A stretch of 64,000 bases of DNA from Siphonodentalium dalli. Taxonomy: Eukaryota; Mollusca; Scaphopoda; Gadilida; Siphonodentaliidae. Under the pieces are notes generated by a model. It did no database searches. It was not told the DNA's origin and saw only the letters and a program-made list of their open reading frames with translations. Where the stretch lies: contig CP136069.1 of NCBI GenBank assembly GCA_032622095.1, positions 1,895,462 through 1,959,461 of the forward strand, written 5' to 3'. Position 1 is the stretch's first letter; every line of letters starts with the position of its first letter. The translations under genes and the position numbers were made by a program. This document shows, piece by piece, positions 46,196 to 58,479 of the stretch.

Positions 46196-46737
46196 AAACA
46201 AACTTCAGCCCAAAATTTACTCGACGGGGAAGTCGTGTGAGATTGCCTCAATTTGTTGATCTGGATGTGATTTCCACGGAATTAACTGTTCGTTTTTATC
46301 GCATTAGTGAGTATAATATTCAATTGAATCGAAAGTATCAAATTGTTTTCATCGCGAGCCGCTACATTTTAAAAATAGAGTCATTTTGATCGAGGTCACG
46401 GAAGGTTAACGAAAGGTCACTTCGGATGTAGTTCTACTGTGGGGTATAAACTTTAACCATTGAAATGCCATTCAAACGTGTTACCCACAGTAGAAACGTG
46501 TTACCCACGGTCGGACTCCTGTTCACACACAGTAGGGTGTACAGCACAAATATATTATATAGCATGTTTGTACACAGTACAATAGGGAGTCATGGTATAA
46601 AAGGTAATATGTAATGGCTTTTTAATTATATAATAGGGGTTTAATGCGATATATTATATTTAAATTGAATGTAAACTTGGCTTCGTCATTTTGCATTGTC
46701 TGGTGTTGGTGATCATGCCGGCTTTTCGAAATATTAT

Positions 46738-46852
46738 TAATCCGCCTGAATCAATGTAATGACGCATATCATTTTGTTGGCGTGATGCCAAGCGATGTGT
46801 AACTAATTTTCCCGGGAAGCACGTGCCTATTCATAACTGGTGAGAGATAAGG
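46738..46852. repeat. Direct repeat, right copy (pair at 45952-46073)
   Basis: Second copy of the CGCCTGAATCAATGTAA...GTGAGAGATAA segment, with substitutions and a few small indels. Confidence 0.7.
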
Positions 46853-47154
46853 AAACATGTAATGGCTTTTTAAATTATATAGTAGGGGTTTCATATGATA
46901 TATACAAATTGAATGTTTGTCTTACCGGTAATCCACATGTGTACCCATGTTACAATTTGTATTTACATCTACAATGTATATGCCACTGACTCAACCATTT
47001 TCTGTCATATCTATTTTGATAATCAGAACAATAAAAGAATTAAAATTTATTAAAGCTGGTATATATCTCTTCCTGACAAGTGATTCCTGACACACACAAT
47101 AAACTCCAGACTATCTCTATCTCTGCCTCTCATTCAGTCTCTCCCACAATATAT

Positions 47155-47499
47155 GTGACCCGCCATATCAAATCCAGTCGTAAGTCGGGATTTTTTTACC
47201 CTGTGCCAATGCATTCTCTTATATATGCGAGTCGACCATATAACAATTTTTTTATCAAGGGAGCCCCACACATATATAGAAGCATATAGAAGAGTGTCGT
47301 CTGCTCATGTTTGTCTGGGGCTCTGTATGGGTTAAATTATAAAATTGTTAAAGAATACAAGACAAAATTATTAAAATTGTCAAAAATTGTTACGCCAATG
47401 CATTCTCTTATATATGGGTCGACTCGCATATATCAGAGAATGCATTGGCACAGGGTAAACAAATCCTGACTTACGACTGGATTTGATATGGCGGGTCAC
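47155..47499. mobile_element. Foldback/MITE, 345 bp, GTGACCCGCCATATCAAA ends
   Basis: The ends are inverted copies starting GTGACCCGCCATATCAAATC. The arms run about 95 bp through CCAGTCGTAAGTC and GCCAATGCATTCTC. The right arm contains an additional inverted copy of GCCAATGCATTCTC (47395-47452), making a secondary hairpin. ATAT flanks both sides, consistent with a TA-rich target duplication, but the exact length cannot be fixed. It is non-coding. Confidence 0.82.
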
Positions 47500-48019
47500 A
47501 TATATATCTGGGCTATTTAAATCAGCAGACTCCAGTTAACAATGGGAGTGTCTGTCATCACCTATGTGATACACAATTAACCCCCTTATACCATAACGCT
47601 CACACCCTTCAAATATGAACAACCAACAGACAAAATACACCATAAGGTGATGACAGGTCATGGGTATATGATGCACCCTCTCTCTCTCTACCAGAATAAA
47701 AAAAATTCAGTAATGAGTTTGATATGGGCGCTATATATCACGTTAAAAAAAGACATATGTACAAGATAAATTGAATATTGAACGGATGTGGAATTATGTG
47801 CTAACTTCACGGACCCGTTCATCTGTGTGTGGCTGAATAATATGCCATTTGTTGTTGCTAAATCACCTCTGTGGACATATATAACCACAACAGGCACTGG
47901 TCTACACACTGACTGTGGATTCTTCTTCTTGTGCCACCAGTCCATCTAAAAATATCAAGATATCCTCGTGCCAATAGGATCAAATTAGACCTATATATTC
48001 ACATAAGTTCAAATTAGAT

Positions 48020-48603
48020 CTATATATTCACATATAGGTTCATATTGGACTTATTTTTCAGAAATAAACCCACATTGAGCTTATATCCTTTATTCCGTTG
48101 GATGGGCGGGCCTGGAAACACGTTTGGAAGAGCGTGCATCTGGTAAGTCGTATCGATGAAAAAGTAGATTAAATAGTGCCAATATATGGGCTTATTTCGT
48201 ATTCGTGTACTTTTTTCTCAAATACTCTTTATATGGGCCTAAAACGCGACATTCAAAATAATCCCGTAGGTTACTTCTTTTCACAAATCAGTTCATATTG
48301 GCATTATTTGAGAACTCAAAAACGTTCTATATAGACCTAAACTCTGGTTATTCACGTTCTATATACATGTAGACCTAAACCCCATTTGGAAATTTTGTGC
48401 TTATTATCAATAAAACAGGCTGGAAAATAACACGAATAAACCAACTCACGGCCTACCATAATTATGTATGCTCTTTATACTGGGTTTGCATTATGACCGG
48501 CACCATGCATCCAACGGAATAACGGGTATACGTCCCGTTTAAGGGCTTAAATCAGAATCAAATAAGTCCAAAATGAACACATGTGAATATTTATCTTTAT
48601 ATA
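48020..48603. mobile_element. Foldback/MITE-like element, about 0.58 kb
   Basis: The arms at 48020-48105 and 48509-48603 are inverted copies. They share TATTCACAT, TTCATATTGGACTTATTT and TTATTCCGTTGGATG. Identity is about 75%. The interior holds no gene. The ends are not sharp enough to define a target duplication. Confidence 0.6.
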
Positions 48604-48661
48604 TATTTGCTAATGTCTATCTGTCTGTCTGTGTTCTACAGAAATTCACAGGGGACCCTCT

Positions 48662-48945
48662 AAATGGCACCAAAGGGGTCTACTATATGGGTAACTTTTT
48701 ACGAGAAAGATAATGGCGCGGGTTAGAATTTCTAAAGTGACGCCGTTGTTGTCAGGGACAGAAAAGGGGGAGGGTCAGAACAAAAATTTCTCGCCAATTG
48801 CCACGGAACTTATATGTAATCATCCCCATGATATAAGGAATCTAATGGTGCGGTTTAAATATGTCAAAAGTGGCGCCATTCGAGTCAGGGATGCACGGAA
48901 GGGGAGAGGGGCACCAAATTTGATAAACCTAATTTTAGCGCCGAG
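48662..48945 (+). repeat. Direct repeat flanking the large foldback, left copy
   Basis: It shares with 51745-52020, in the same orientation, AATGGCACCAAA...GGTCTACTA, GGTTAGAATTT, AAAGTGACGCCGTTG, AGAAAAGGGGGAGGG and TAATTTTAGCGC. Copies are diverged by substitutions and small indels. Confidence 0.75.
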
Positions 48946-48961
48946 GGACCATCTAGATCAC

Positions 48962-51740
48962 CCCCGTGTACGTGGTATCGCCAAAACCGAGGGTATCGCC
49001 AAAACCGAGAATATGGGAAAGTCATTTTCACGTATATGATATGGGGATATGTTTGTTTCTCATCGTAATACAGACATCGAGCATCGTTTGTGTATGTCCA
49101 CACGAAGCAGGAGTATTTATCCACTAGTTGTCATTTAGTTTTCCCAGATCAGACCATTAATTTTCTTTTGGCGAATTTTTTCAATGGTGTTTTTGCTTTT
49201 GCTCACTCAATTTTTCGAGAACATCCATTCACTAGTATAGTTCCTGGACTCCCTCGCTTCCAAAACAAATGCCGGTATATAGTTGAATATGTCAATGAAG
49301 CATACGATTTGACAGAATTTAAAAAATCCCTGTCGTTCTCAATATCCGCGCGATATGAAGGGACCACTGTCGGTCCAGAAAGATGCGAACGGCACAGATG
49401 AAGATGCGCCAAACGCCGAGTTCTGTGCAGTAAATATGCGTATTACTTAAGGAGTTCTGATGAGGTTTCGAGTGTTTTTATGTGTATCTGAGACTGATAA
49501 ATTGGACTGCGAATGTCATCTGAAATATGAATCCATAACATATTCGAAATATTGTGTGCATATATATGAATGTGTTTCAATTGAAATTAATTGAACATTC
49601 ATCTCAGCATTCAGATTTGCGATCTCAAGAACGTGAATGAATGATAACGCGATACCTTGATCATACGTACGTGAATGCTGCCGTTTCGCATTCATGCAGC
49701 TAATCGGTTATTCGTTTAGTATTAACATGCTTGGAGATTGTATATAGACCACACATGCCAGACGACACGCTACGGCGTATCAACGATTTGTCATAATCAT
49801 GTTTATTTTACAGACTTTAAATTATGACTCGTTCCCACTCCAGTAGACCGTTACGCGACAATGAAACCGAATCATCTTATTGAATATACATATATATATC
49901 GTATTGCTCCAAATTATGCAATTCTGGCTTTTTTGAGAGTCATCAGATAAAATTGTAACGATTCTATGTTAACACACTAAAAATCCGAACATATATGTAC
50001 ACACACACAACAAAGTTACTGCTATTTATAATAAACACTTCACTGTGGAACATGTGTATACTGCCATGATTGTTATGTGCACATGTAAATTGCAATATAG
50101 TTTATAACTTTTCTAATTTAGCCCTAGGACCACATATTTAGTGGGCATAATATTTACACAAGACTTCATTATGTTATCGTATAGGTTGCATATACTGTAA
50201 TTGATATGTATGTTTAACCGAAATGAATCTTATCTCCGTCCTGAGTTTGGTTTATGGTTCTAACCAAAATTGTTATGGATGTTCAGCGTCAAGTCGCATC
50301 TGACTTTCCCTAACGCTTCGTCTATGGGCACAATTTCCAATGGCGCATCTGATTCAGACATGGTATTTCATAATACTAAATTCGAGATGCCACAAAATAT
50401 CCGCACGGGACCGGACGAATTGACTGATTAAGGGATCAATTATAATTGTATTATGATTTTATGCGGACTGGCTGTTTTTGCTTTGTTCACAGAGATAATT
50501 GTTGTGATTATAGCTCCACTCGTGCAAACTTTCACGAGGCCCGATGATGAGTATAACGTGTCATTCATCATAAATTTATTTGTCTTCGGGGAGAGTATTT
50601 GTTTTGTTGGGGCGGAGTCTTAACCTCTGTCAAACCATTCAACAGAGAAAAATGGACACCATAGCACATGGTGGCGGTCAGGCGAGCAATTTCCAATGAT
50701 AATTCTTATACAAAACATCACAGGAAAAAATATAAATATTTATACGTGCTCTATCCGCGAACATACTAGGCTACACCCGAAGACCACATGTTCTGTCTTT
50801 TAGTCGGCTAATTTATGTTTAAGGTTAACATAGAGAATCGTTACAATATTATCTGATGACTCTTAAAAAGCCAGAATTGCATAATTTGGAGCAATACGAT
50901 ATATGCATATTCGATAAGATGATTCGGTTTCATTGTCGCGGATTGGTCAACTCGAGTGGGAACGAGTCATAAAGTCTGTAAAATAAACATGATTATAACA
51001 AATCGTTGATACGCCGTAGCGTGTTGTCCGGCATGTGTGGTCTATATACAAACTCCAAGCATGCTAATACTAAACGAATATCTTGAGATCGCAAATCTGA
51101 ATGCTGAGATGGATGTTCAATTAATTTCAATTGAAACACATTCATAATATATATGCACACAATATTTCGAATATGTTATGGATTCATATTTCAGATGACA
51201 TTCGCAGTCCAATTGATCAGTCTCAGATACACATAAAAACACTCATCAGAACTAAGTAATACGCATATTTACTGCACATAAACTCGGCGTTTGGTCGCAT
51301 CTTCATCTGTGCCGTTCGCATCTTTCTGGACCGACAGTGGTCCCTTCATATCGCGCGGATATTGAGAACTACAAGGATTTTTAAAATTCTGTCAAATCAT
51401 ATGCTTCATTGACAGATTCAACTATATACCGGCATTTGTTTTGGAAGCGAGGGAGTCCAGGAACTATACTAGTGAATGGATGTTCTCGAAAATTTGAGTG
51501 AGCAAAAGCAAAAACACCATAGAAAAAAATCGCCAAAAAAAAAATAATGGTCTGATCTGGGAAAACTAAATGACAACTAGTGGATAAATACTCCTGCTTC
51601 GTGTGGACATACACATACGATGCTCGATATCTGTATTACGATGAGAAACAAACATATCCCCATATCATATCCGTGAAAATGACTTTCCCATATTCTCGGT
51701 TTTGGCGATACCCTCGGTTTTGGCGATACCACGTACACGG
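48962..51740. mobile_element. Large foldback element with arms of about 1 kb
   Basis: The left arm (48962-49972) and right arm (50822-51740) are inverted copies over their length. Shared landmarks are CCCCGTGTACGTGGTATCGCC at the outer ends, CATTTAGTTTTCCCAGATC, AACCGAATCATCTTAT and CAGAATTGCATAATTTGGAGC at the inner ends. The 850-bp centre (49973-50821) is unique and without a recognisable gene. Short frames found in both arms (49090-49401 and 51381-51614) are similar only because the arms are. It is either a long-TIR non-autonomous element or the product of an inverted duplication. Confidence 0.85.
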
Positions 51741-51744
51741 GGGT

Positions 51745-52020
51745 GTAGATGGCACCAAACGGTCTACTAGGGGTAACATATTACGAGAAATATAATGGTG
51801 CTGGTTAGAATTTTATAAAGTGACGCCGTTGTCAGTGGCAGAAAAGGGGGAGGGGCAGAAAAAAGGTTTGTTGCCGATTTCCACGAAACTTATATATAGT
51901 CAATCCCGTGATATGAGGAATCTAACGGTGTGGTTTAAATGTGTCAAAAGTAGCGCCGTTCGCGGCAGGCAGGCACGGAATGGGAGAGGGGCACAAAAAT
52001 TGATAACTAATTTTAGCGCA
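51745..52020 (+). repeat. Direct repeat flanking the large foldback, right copy
   Basis: Counterpart of 48662-48945. Together the two copies bracket the foldback at nearly equal distance. Confidence 0.75.
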
Positions 52021-52049
52021 GATTGTACCAAGACACACAAAAAAACCGA

Positions 52050-52900
52050 AGTGCTAAACCTATCCTTTAGAGTGCTGTATATCACACTTAACAAGTGCTC
52101 GAATAGGGACAGCACCCGAAGTGCGCGGACAACACTTATTCAGGTGCTAAACATATAGCACTTACCAAGTTTTACATTGCAGCACCCGAAGTGTAATACT
52201 ACTGCACCTGGGGATATGTAGAGATGCACTTACAAGTGTAGAAATAACACCTTATGACTACCTTGGTCCCGATTTGGAAATGTCTGAAGCACACTTAAAC
52301 ACTGATAAAACAGCACCTCAGAGTCCAGTGTGGACACTTGAAAGTGCAGAAATCATCACACTCCCAAGTGTTATTACCACACTGGTAGACACACTTCCAG
52401 ATGTCATTGATACACTTATTACCACACTTCCAAGTGTCATTAAACTGCACTTTCAAGTGTCATTACCAGACTTGTATATACACTTTCAAGTGTCATAAAA
52501 CTGAACTTTCAAGTGTCATTAATACACTTGTATAAACACCTTCAAGTGTCACTACCACACTTGTATAAACACCTTCAAGTGTCATTAATACACTTGTATA
52601 AACACCTTCAAGTGTCATTAATACACTTGTATAAACACCTTCAAGTGTCATTAATACACTTGTATAAACACCTTCAAGTGTCATTACCACACTTGTATAA
52701 ACACCTTCAAGTGTCATTAATACACTTGTATAAACACCTTCAAGTGTCATTATATACACTTGCTGGTACACTTTCGAGTTTAATTACCACACTTTATGAT
52801 AAACTTAAAGTATCATTACCACGCTTGTCAAGACACTATCGAGTGCCATTAATGCCCACACTTGTCTACATTTCCAAGTGCCATGTGCAGGCTTGTCATG
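52050..52900. repeat. ACACTT/AAGTGT minisatellite with 33-bp core
   Basis: The central part (about 52505-52760) is a tandem array of 33-bp units (CAAGTGTCATTAATACACTT plus GTATAAACACCTT). Units have either ATTAATACAC or ACTACCACAC-type middles, and the flanking sides are progressively degenerate. Each unit contains AAGTGT and ACACTT in opposite orientation, so it has local dyad symmetry. Because 33 is a multiple of 3, an open frame of VSLIHLYKHLQ repeats results on the plus strand and a similar one on the minus strand; both are repeat products. Confidence 0.88.
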
Positions 52901-53477
52901 CTGGAGTACTACACATGAAGCTGAATATATGTGAATACTGTAAACAAAGTCAGATATAATCAGATATCCACACTTTCTTCTGTGATGTGTTTTTTTAAAG
53001 ATTATATCACCAATCTTCCACATACTTAGAATTACCGGTAGGGGATAATAACCGAGACTAGTATTATTAGTCCCAGATAATAAGAGGCAGTTTGAAAGGG
53101 GGCTTTCAAATGAGTATGTCGGGAGAGAAAATCAATGAAGGTAAAAAATTTATTCAACACTCAAAAATGAAAGAACAATGTCTTGTTCAACAAATAAAAT
53201 AATTTTTATCAATAAAATAACTATAAAATAAAACATCAAAAACATAACTGGCAAGTGACTTAATGACTGATATATGACCTTATAAACTGCATCAGCTTTT
53301 GCCAAAGGCACACCGAGGCACTGATAACTCTGTTTCAATACACTGAATTATATTGTTTTTTGCTTCAGTAAATTAACCCTTTAACAACAGTCCTACAAAT
53401 GCATGAATGATAATCTACTAAGGAATCTCAGGTATATTTAAATTTTCTGTCTCCTGCTAAAATTTTCAAAACATCCC

Positions 53478-56400
53478 ACAAAATTGTGGATGGGCACAGA
53501 CTCAAGTCTTCCACATGTCAAGGTAATTATTAAGCCAAACATGAGACAAAATAATAATCCCCTCACCAATCTACCAAAACAAGACACCAGGATTTTGATG
53601 CAATATCAGTCACCTATTCTTGTTAGGGTAGCACCAGGATTGAGAAATGAAGCATTTTCTCACATTCATGTTTTTCAAATTTACACAACTTGGTTTTCTT
53701 TAAACTAAAATGGGTACCTAACAAAAACAACATAGTCCAGAGACTATTGAGTGCTCACCTGATCTAAGGAGACTTAAAGAGACTAGTTCTAATAAGTTTT
53801 CTGAAGTTTATTTACAACTTGTCTCTATATATCTTCAAGGAACATTCTTACCAAATTTGAGCCATATCATTTCATTAGTTCTGGAGGATATGCTTTCAGA
53901 AAATTTTGACATACATGTAATAAATCGTGTTACGTGACCAAGACTCTTGGCCCCTAATTTATGGATCAGCCCCTAAATATCAAATCTGAACCCTGGTCAC
54001 TCATGAAAACTTCATACCAAACTTGAGCCACATCAGTTGATAAGATTCAGAGGTGAAGATATTTATAGAAATTTTGGACATAGCGGACTTATCCAACATA
54101 ACACTTGGCCCTAATTAATGGACCACCTAATTATCAATTCTGTCCTCTAGCCACTCAAAGAACCTCCATACCGAATTTGAGCCACATGAGTTAATATAGA
54201 GGAGAAGCTATTTCAAGAAATGGTTGATGGAATACATGTAGTTATCTGGCATTGACCACTGCTGGCCCCTAATTCACGGACCAGCGCCTTTTTAACAACA
54301 GAACGTTCCAACTGAACACAGAAATGTCAATAAACTATACTATAGACATTCCGATCAATTCCGCGCGATTGCCTTATTATACTTCCATATTTTAATATGG
54401 AAGTATATTGTTATTCAATTTTTTATTTTTCACTATTATTATTATTTATGCTTCTTCTTAATATATTTTGTAACCCTTATATCTCTGAAAGTTTAAACGA
54501 TGGAATATTGAAATTTAGTAGGTCTATTCTTTTTAACAAACTTGAATCATGTTCATTGGGTTCAAGTTTGATAAAAAGGTGCTGGTCCATCAATGAACCT
54601 CCATACCAAATTTGAGCCGAATCATAACATAAAATTACTCATAAATGCACAAATTTTGAAGAAAAGTGTTAATGTCTCATGTCAATCAAACAGTTCTGCA
54701 GACAAAAATACACAAGCTTCTCTAGCTGATGGTGAGGCCCCATGTGCCAAAAACTGAGTTGGAGGAGAGACACTCAAGAGTTATTGAATGACACTATTCA
54801 AAATTGCACCACAAAAGGTTTAATTAATATTACCATGCATTAGTATCCTTTAAATTGACACAAACATGATAAACATGCAGATCTGACTCGGGGAGAGCTT
54901 TCCAAAGAATGGCAGCAAACCATATTTCTGACTAAATCCTGAAAAATTCCCCATAATTCTGTTGTAGTTAAGGGGTCAATTATTTTGAGCATTACTGTAG
55001 CTCCAGTTGAATGTTTAATTAATTGTATCTGTCAAAACACTGACCAGAGATAATAGACAAAGTACACACAGACATAGGTGGCCAAAACATGATTGGTCAT
55101 TTATCAATCTTGACATCTCCATCAGGCTCATTGTGGCTATTGTATCATGGTTATCCATGTCACAATTCTTGGCAACACATTCAATTTTGTTGAAACCATT
55201 GGTTTCATTGATGAACCCATAGGGATATGACCATTTCAACGTAATGAAAATATAAACTGCTATATTCAGAAGTACTCCTAGAAAATTATCAGCTGCAAAA
55301 TAACTTAAAACTCCACACGATACATTAAATATGGTACAAAATTGTGGACGGGCACAGACTCAAGTCTTCCACATGTCAAGGTAATTATTAAGCCAAACAT
55401 GAGACAAAATAATAATCCCCTCACCAATCTACCAAAACAAGACACCAGGATTTTGATGCAATATCAGTCACCTATTCTTGTTAGGGTAGCACCAGGATTG
55501 AGAAATGAAGCATTTTCTCACATTCATGTTTTTCAAATTTACACAACTTGGTTTTCTTTAAACTAAAATGGGTACCTAACAAAAACAACATAGTCCAGAG
55601 ACTATTGAGTGCTCACCTGATCTAAGGAGACTTAAAGAGACTAGTTCTAATAAGTTTTCTGAAGTTTATTTACAACTTGTCTCTATATATCTTCAAGGAA
55701 CATTCTTACCAAATTTGAGCCATATCATTTCATTAGTTCTGGAGGATATGCTTTCAGAAAATTTTGACATACATGTAATAAATCGTGTTACGTGACCAAG
55801 ACTCTTGGCCCCTAATTTATGGATCAGCCCCTAAATATCAAATCTGAACCCTGGTCACTCATGAAAACTTCATACCAAACTTGAGCCACATCAGTTGATA
55901 AGATTCAGAGGTGAAGATATTTATAGAAATTTTGGACATAGCGGACTTATCCAACATAACACTTGGCCCTAATTAATGGACCACCTAATTATCAATTCTG
56001 TCCTCTAGCCACTCAAAGAACCTCCATACCGAATTTGAGCCACATGAGTTAATATAGAGGAGAAGCTATTTCAAGAAATGGTTGATGGAATACATGTAGT
56101 TATCTGGCATTGACCACTGCTGGCCCCTAATTCACGGACCAGCGCCTTTTTAACAACAGAACGTTCCAACTGAACACAGAAATGTCAATAAACTATACTA
56201 TAGACATTCCGATCAATTCCGCGCGATTGCCTTATTATACTTCCATATTTTAATATGGAAGTATATTGTTATTCAATTTTTTATTTTTCACTATTATTAT
56301 TATTTATGCTTCTTCTTAATATATTTTGTAACCCTTATATCTCTGAAAGTTTAAACGATGGAATATTGAAATTTAGTAGGTCTATTCTTTTTAACAAACT

Positions 56401-57366
56401 TGAATCATGTTCATTGGGTTCAAGTTTGATAAAAAGGTGCTGGTCCATCAATGAACCTCCATACCAAATTTGAGCCGAATCATAACATAAAATTACTCAT
56501 AAATGCACAAATTTTGAAGAAAAGTGTTAATGTCTCATGTCAATCAAACAGTTCTGCAGACAAAAATACACAAGCTTCTCTAGCTGATGGTGAGGCCCCA
56601 TGTGCCAAAAACTGAGTTGGAGGAGAGACACTCAAGAGTTATTGAATGACACTATTCAAAATTGCACCACAAAAGGTTTAATTAATATTACCATGCATTA
56701 GTATCCTTTAAATTGACACAAACATGATAAACATGCAGATCTGACTCGGGGAGAGCTTTCCAAAGAATGGCAGCAAACCATATTTCTGACTAAATCCTGA
56801 AAAATTCCCCATAATTCTGTTGTAGTTAAGGGGTCAATTATTTTGAGCATTACTGTAGCTCCAGTTGAATGTTTAATTAATTGTATCTGTCAAAACACTG
56901 ACCAGAGATAATAGACAAAGTACACACAGACATAGGTGGCCAAAACATGATTGGTCATTTATCAATCTTGACATCTCCATCAGGCTCATTGTGGCTATTG
57001 TATCATGGTTATCCATGTCACAATTCTTGGCAACACATTCAATTTTGTTGAAACCATTGGTTTCATTGATGAACCCATAGGGATATGACCATTTCAACGT
57101 AATGAAAATATAAACTGCTATATTCAGAAGTACTCCTAGAAAATTATCAGCTGCAAAATAACTTAAAACTCCACACGATACATTAAATATGGTACAAAAT
57201 TGTGGACGGGCACAGACTCAAGTCTTCCACATGTCAAGGTAATTATTAAGCCAAACATGAGACAAAATAATAATCCCCTCACCAATCTACCAAAACAAGA
57301 CACCAGGATTTTGATGCAATATCAGTCACCTATTCTTGTTAGGGTAGCACCAGGATTGAGAAATGA
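53478..57366 (+). repeat. Tandem duplication of 1858 bp, 2.09 copies
   Basis: Copy 1 is 53478-55335, copy 2 is 55336-57193 and partial copy 3 is 57194-57366. The period is exactly 1858 bp at every landmark tested (for example 53484/55342/57200, 54397/56255 and 55015/56873). The copies look identical apart from one difference noticed near the start (GGATGGGC in copy 1, GGACGGGC in 2 and 3). The unit contains diverged motifs of the TACCAAATTTGAGCC type repeated two to four times, and no recognisable gene. Identical small frames in each copy have no domain. Confidence 0.93.
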
Positions 57367-57372
57367 GAATAA

Positions 57373-57446
57373 GAGAATTATGGTTAATTTTTCAGGATTT
57401 AGTCAGAAATATGGCTTGCTGCCATTCATCGGAAAGCTCTCGGGGT
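57373..57446 (-). repeat. Inverted fragment of the 1858-bp unit at its right edge
   Basis: AATTATGGTTAATTTTTCAGG through GAAAGCTCTCGGGG matches the reverse complement of about 54891-54963 (and of the equivalent in copy 2), with small differences. It starts a few bases after the third copy breaks off, so it marks a rearrangement junction. Confidence 0.75.
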
Positions 57447-57563
57447 AAAATGAAAATCGGCATAACTTCAGTTGTGGTCAGCCCATCGCAAAAATCTTTT
57501 CGGCAACGTGATCATTGGAACAGCGGGCATCGTCAAGTCCTTTAAAGACGTATTGAATCTTTT

Positions 57564-58014
57564 GTCAGATTTTCCCTCGGACTGTGAACACATATTCTGA
57601 TTGCCGTTCAGTCAGATCTCCGACCATTCACTGTAATGGCGAAGTTCCCACACCCTGGGTGGGTGTGGGACTTTTGCGGTCAACTTCATCCAATGTATAA
57701 TTCCTTCGATAATAACAACGCTACCATTGTACAGAACAGTCATTTTCACGTAAATAAACATGCCCAAGCTTTAATATTCACTAAACATCAGTCATTTGAA
57801 CATAACAACCATATATTCTGTTTACAAAAGATACTAATTATGCTTCTATACAATGGTAGCATTTAATATTATCAAAGAATTATACATTGGATGAAATTGA
57901 CCGCGAAAGTCCCACACCCACCCAGGGTGTGGGAGCTTCGCCATTACAGTGAATGGTCGGCGATCTGACTGAACAGCAATCAGAATAAGTGTTCAGTCAG
58001 AGGGAAAATCTGAC
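57564..58014. mobile_element. MITE with arms of about 150 bp, 451 bp in total
   Basis: The ends are inverted copies starting GTCAGATTTTCCCTC. The arms continue through CTGATTGC, GATCTCCGACCATTCACTG and CACACCCTGGGTGGGTGTGGG (itself a short palindrome) to CATTGGATGAA, with very few differences. The middle is AT-rich. No TSD was recognised with confidence. It lies directly upstream, on the plus strand, of the minus-strand exon, so it is downstream of that gene's stop. Confidence 0.85.
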
Positions 58015-58131
58015 TACATGATTTGGTAACCTAGTCTCATCAAATTAGCACCAGAAATGAGAAAACAATTTTGATTCTTCTTTGAGCAAGCTTACACTTG
58101 ACATCTGCTACACAATTGCAGGAATGGAAAT

Positions 58132-58476
58132 TCAAAGTTCAGCTGGTTGTGATTTACTGTTCAACAAGTTGATGGTTTGAAAAGCTTCAGAAACCCGACT
58201 CAGAATCGCCGTACTGTGTTTTAACTTGTAAACATATACCTCTAGGAAGGTGTAAAAGTGAATTAACACTTTTGAGAACTGGAGGTTTAGCACATAATGT
58301 AGTTTGAACAGCCGGTCAACTGCAGTAACACAATTGCAGGATGCCGTTATAGCATCCTGGTCTACAATGACGAAAAACTGAGCTGGCTCCGGTTTGCTGC
58401 CTAGACAAAGCAGAAAGGGTTGCTGTTGTTGTTTGGGTTTCCTTTGAGCAAGAAACTGTTGTACACTTGTTCCAAC
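58132..58476 (-). CDS. Terminal exon of an uncharacterised conserved gene
   Basis: A 345-bp exon on the minus strand: acceptor TATATTTCACAG just before 58476, 114 codons in phase 0 and TGA at 58134-58132. It reads VGTSVQQFLAQ, PFLLCLGS, FFVIVDQDAI, AVDRLFKLHYVLN and IHFYTFLEVYVYKL. This resembles the C-terminal region of a family of uncharacterised animal proteins that is abundant in fish and invertebrate genomes (pattern VGTS...PYLL..GS...F.VVD...LFK..YVFN..Y...L..FYTFL...VY). I recall the pattern but cannot confirm it by search, and no biochemical function can be given. It has no start Met of its own. An upstream exon in matching phase lies at 62157-62275. It ends soon after the conserved part, as expected for a last exon. 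Confidence 0.72.
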   Translation of the reverse strand, partial: VGTSVQQFLAQRKPKQQQQPFLLCLGSKPEPAQFFVIVDQDAITASCNCVTAVDRLFKLHYVLNLQFSKVLIHFYTFLEVYVYKLKHSTAILSRVSEAFQTINLLNSKSQPAEL

Positions 58477-58479
58477 CTG

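Noticed and set aside
49090-51614. Similar frames in the two arms of the large foldback (MYVHTKQEYLST...)
   Set aside because: The similarity is that of the inverted arms. One copy is shorter, there is no domain, and the DNA differences are not concentrated at third codon positions as far as I can see.
52493-52959. Open frames of 92 and 148 codons on opposite strands with 11-residue repeats
   Set aside because: Both arise from a 33-bp minisatellite whose unit length is a multiple of three; the two strands cannot both be coding and no domain is seen.
53484-57448. Identical small frames repeated three times at 1858-bp spacing
   Set aside because: They are copies within a tandem duplication, not conserved genes; no motif was found.
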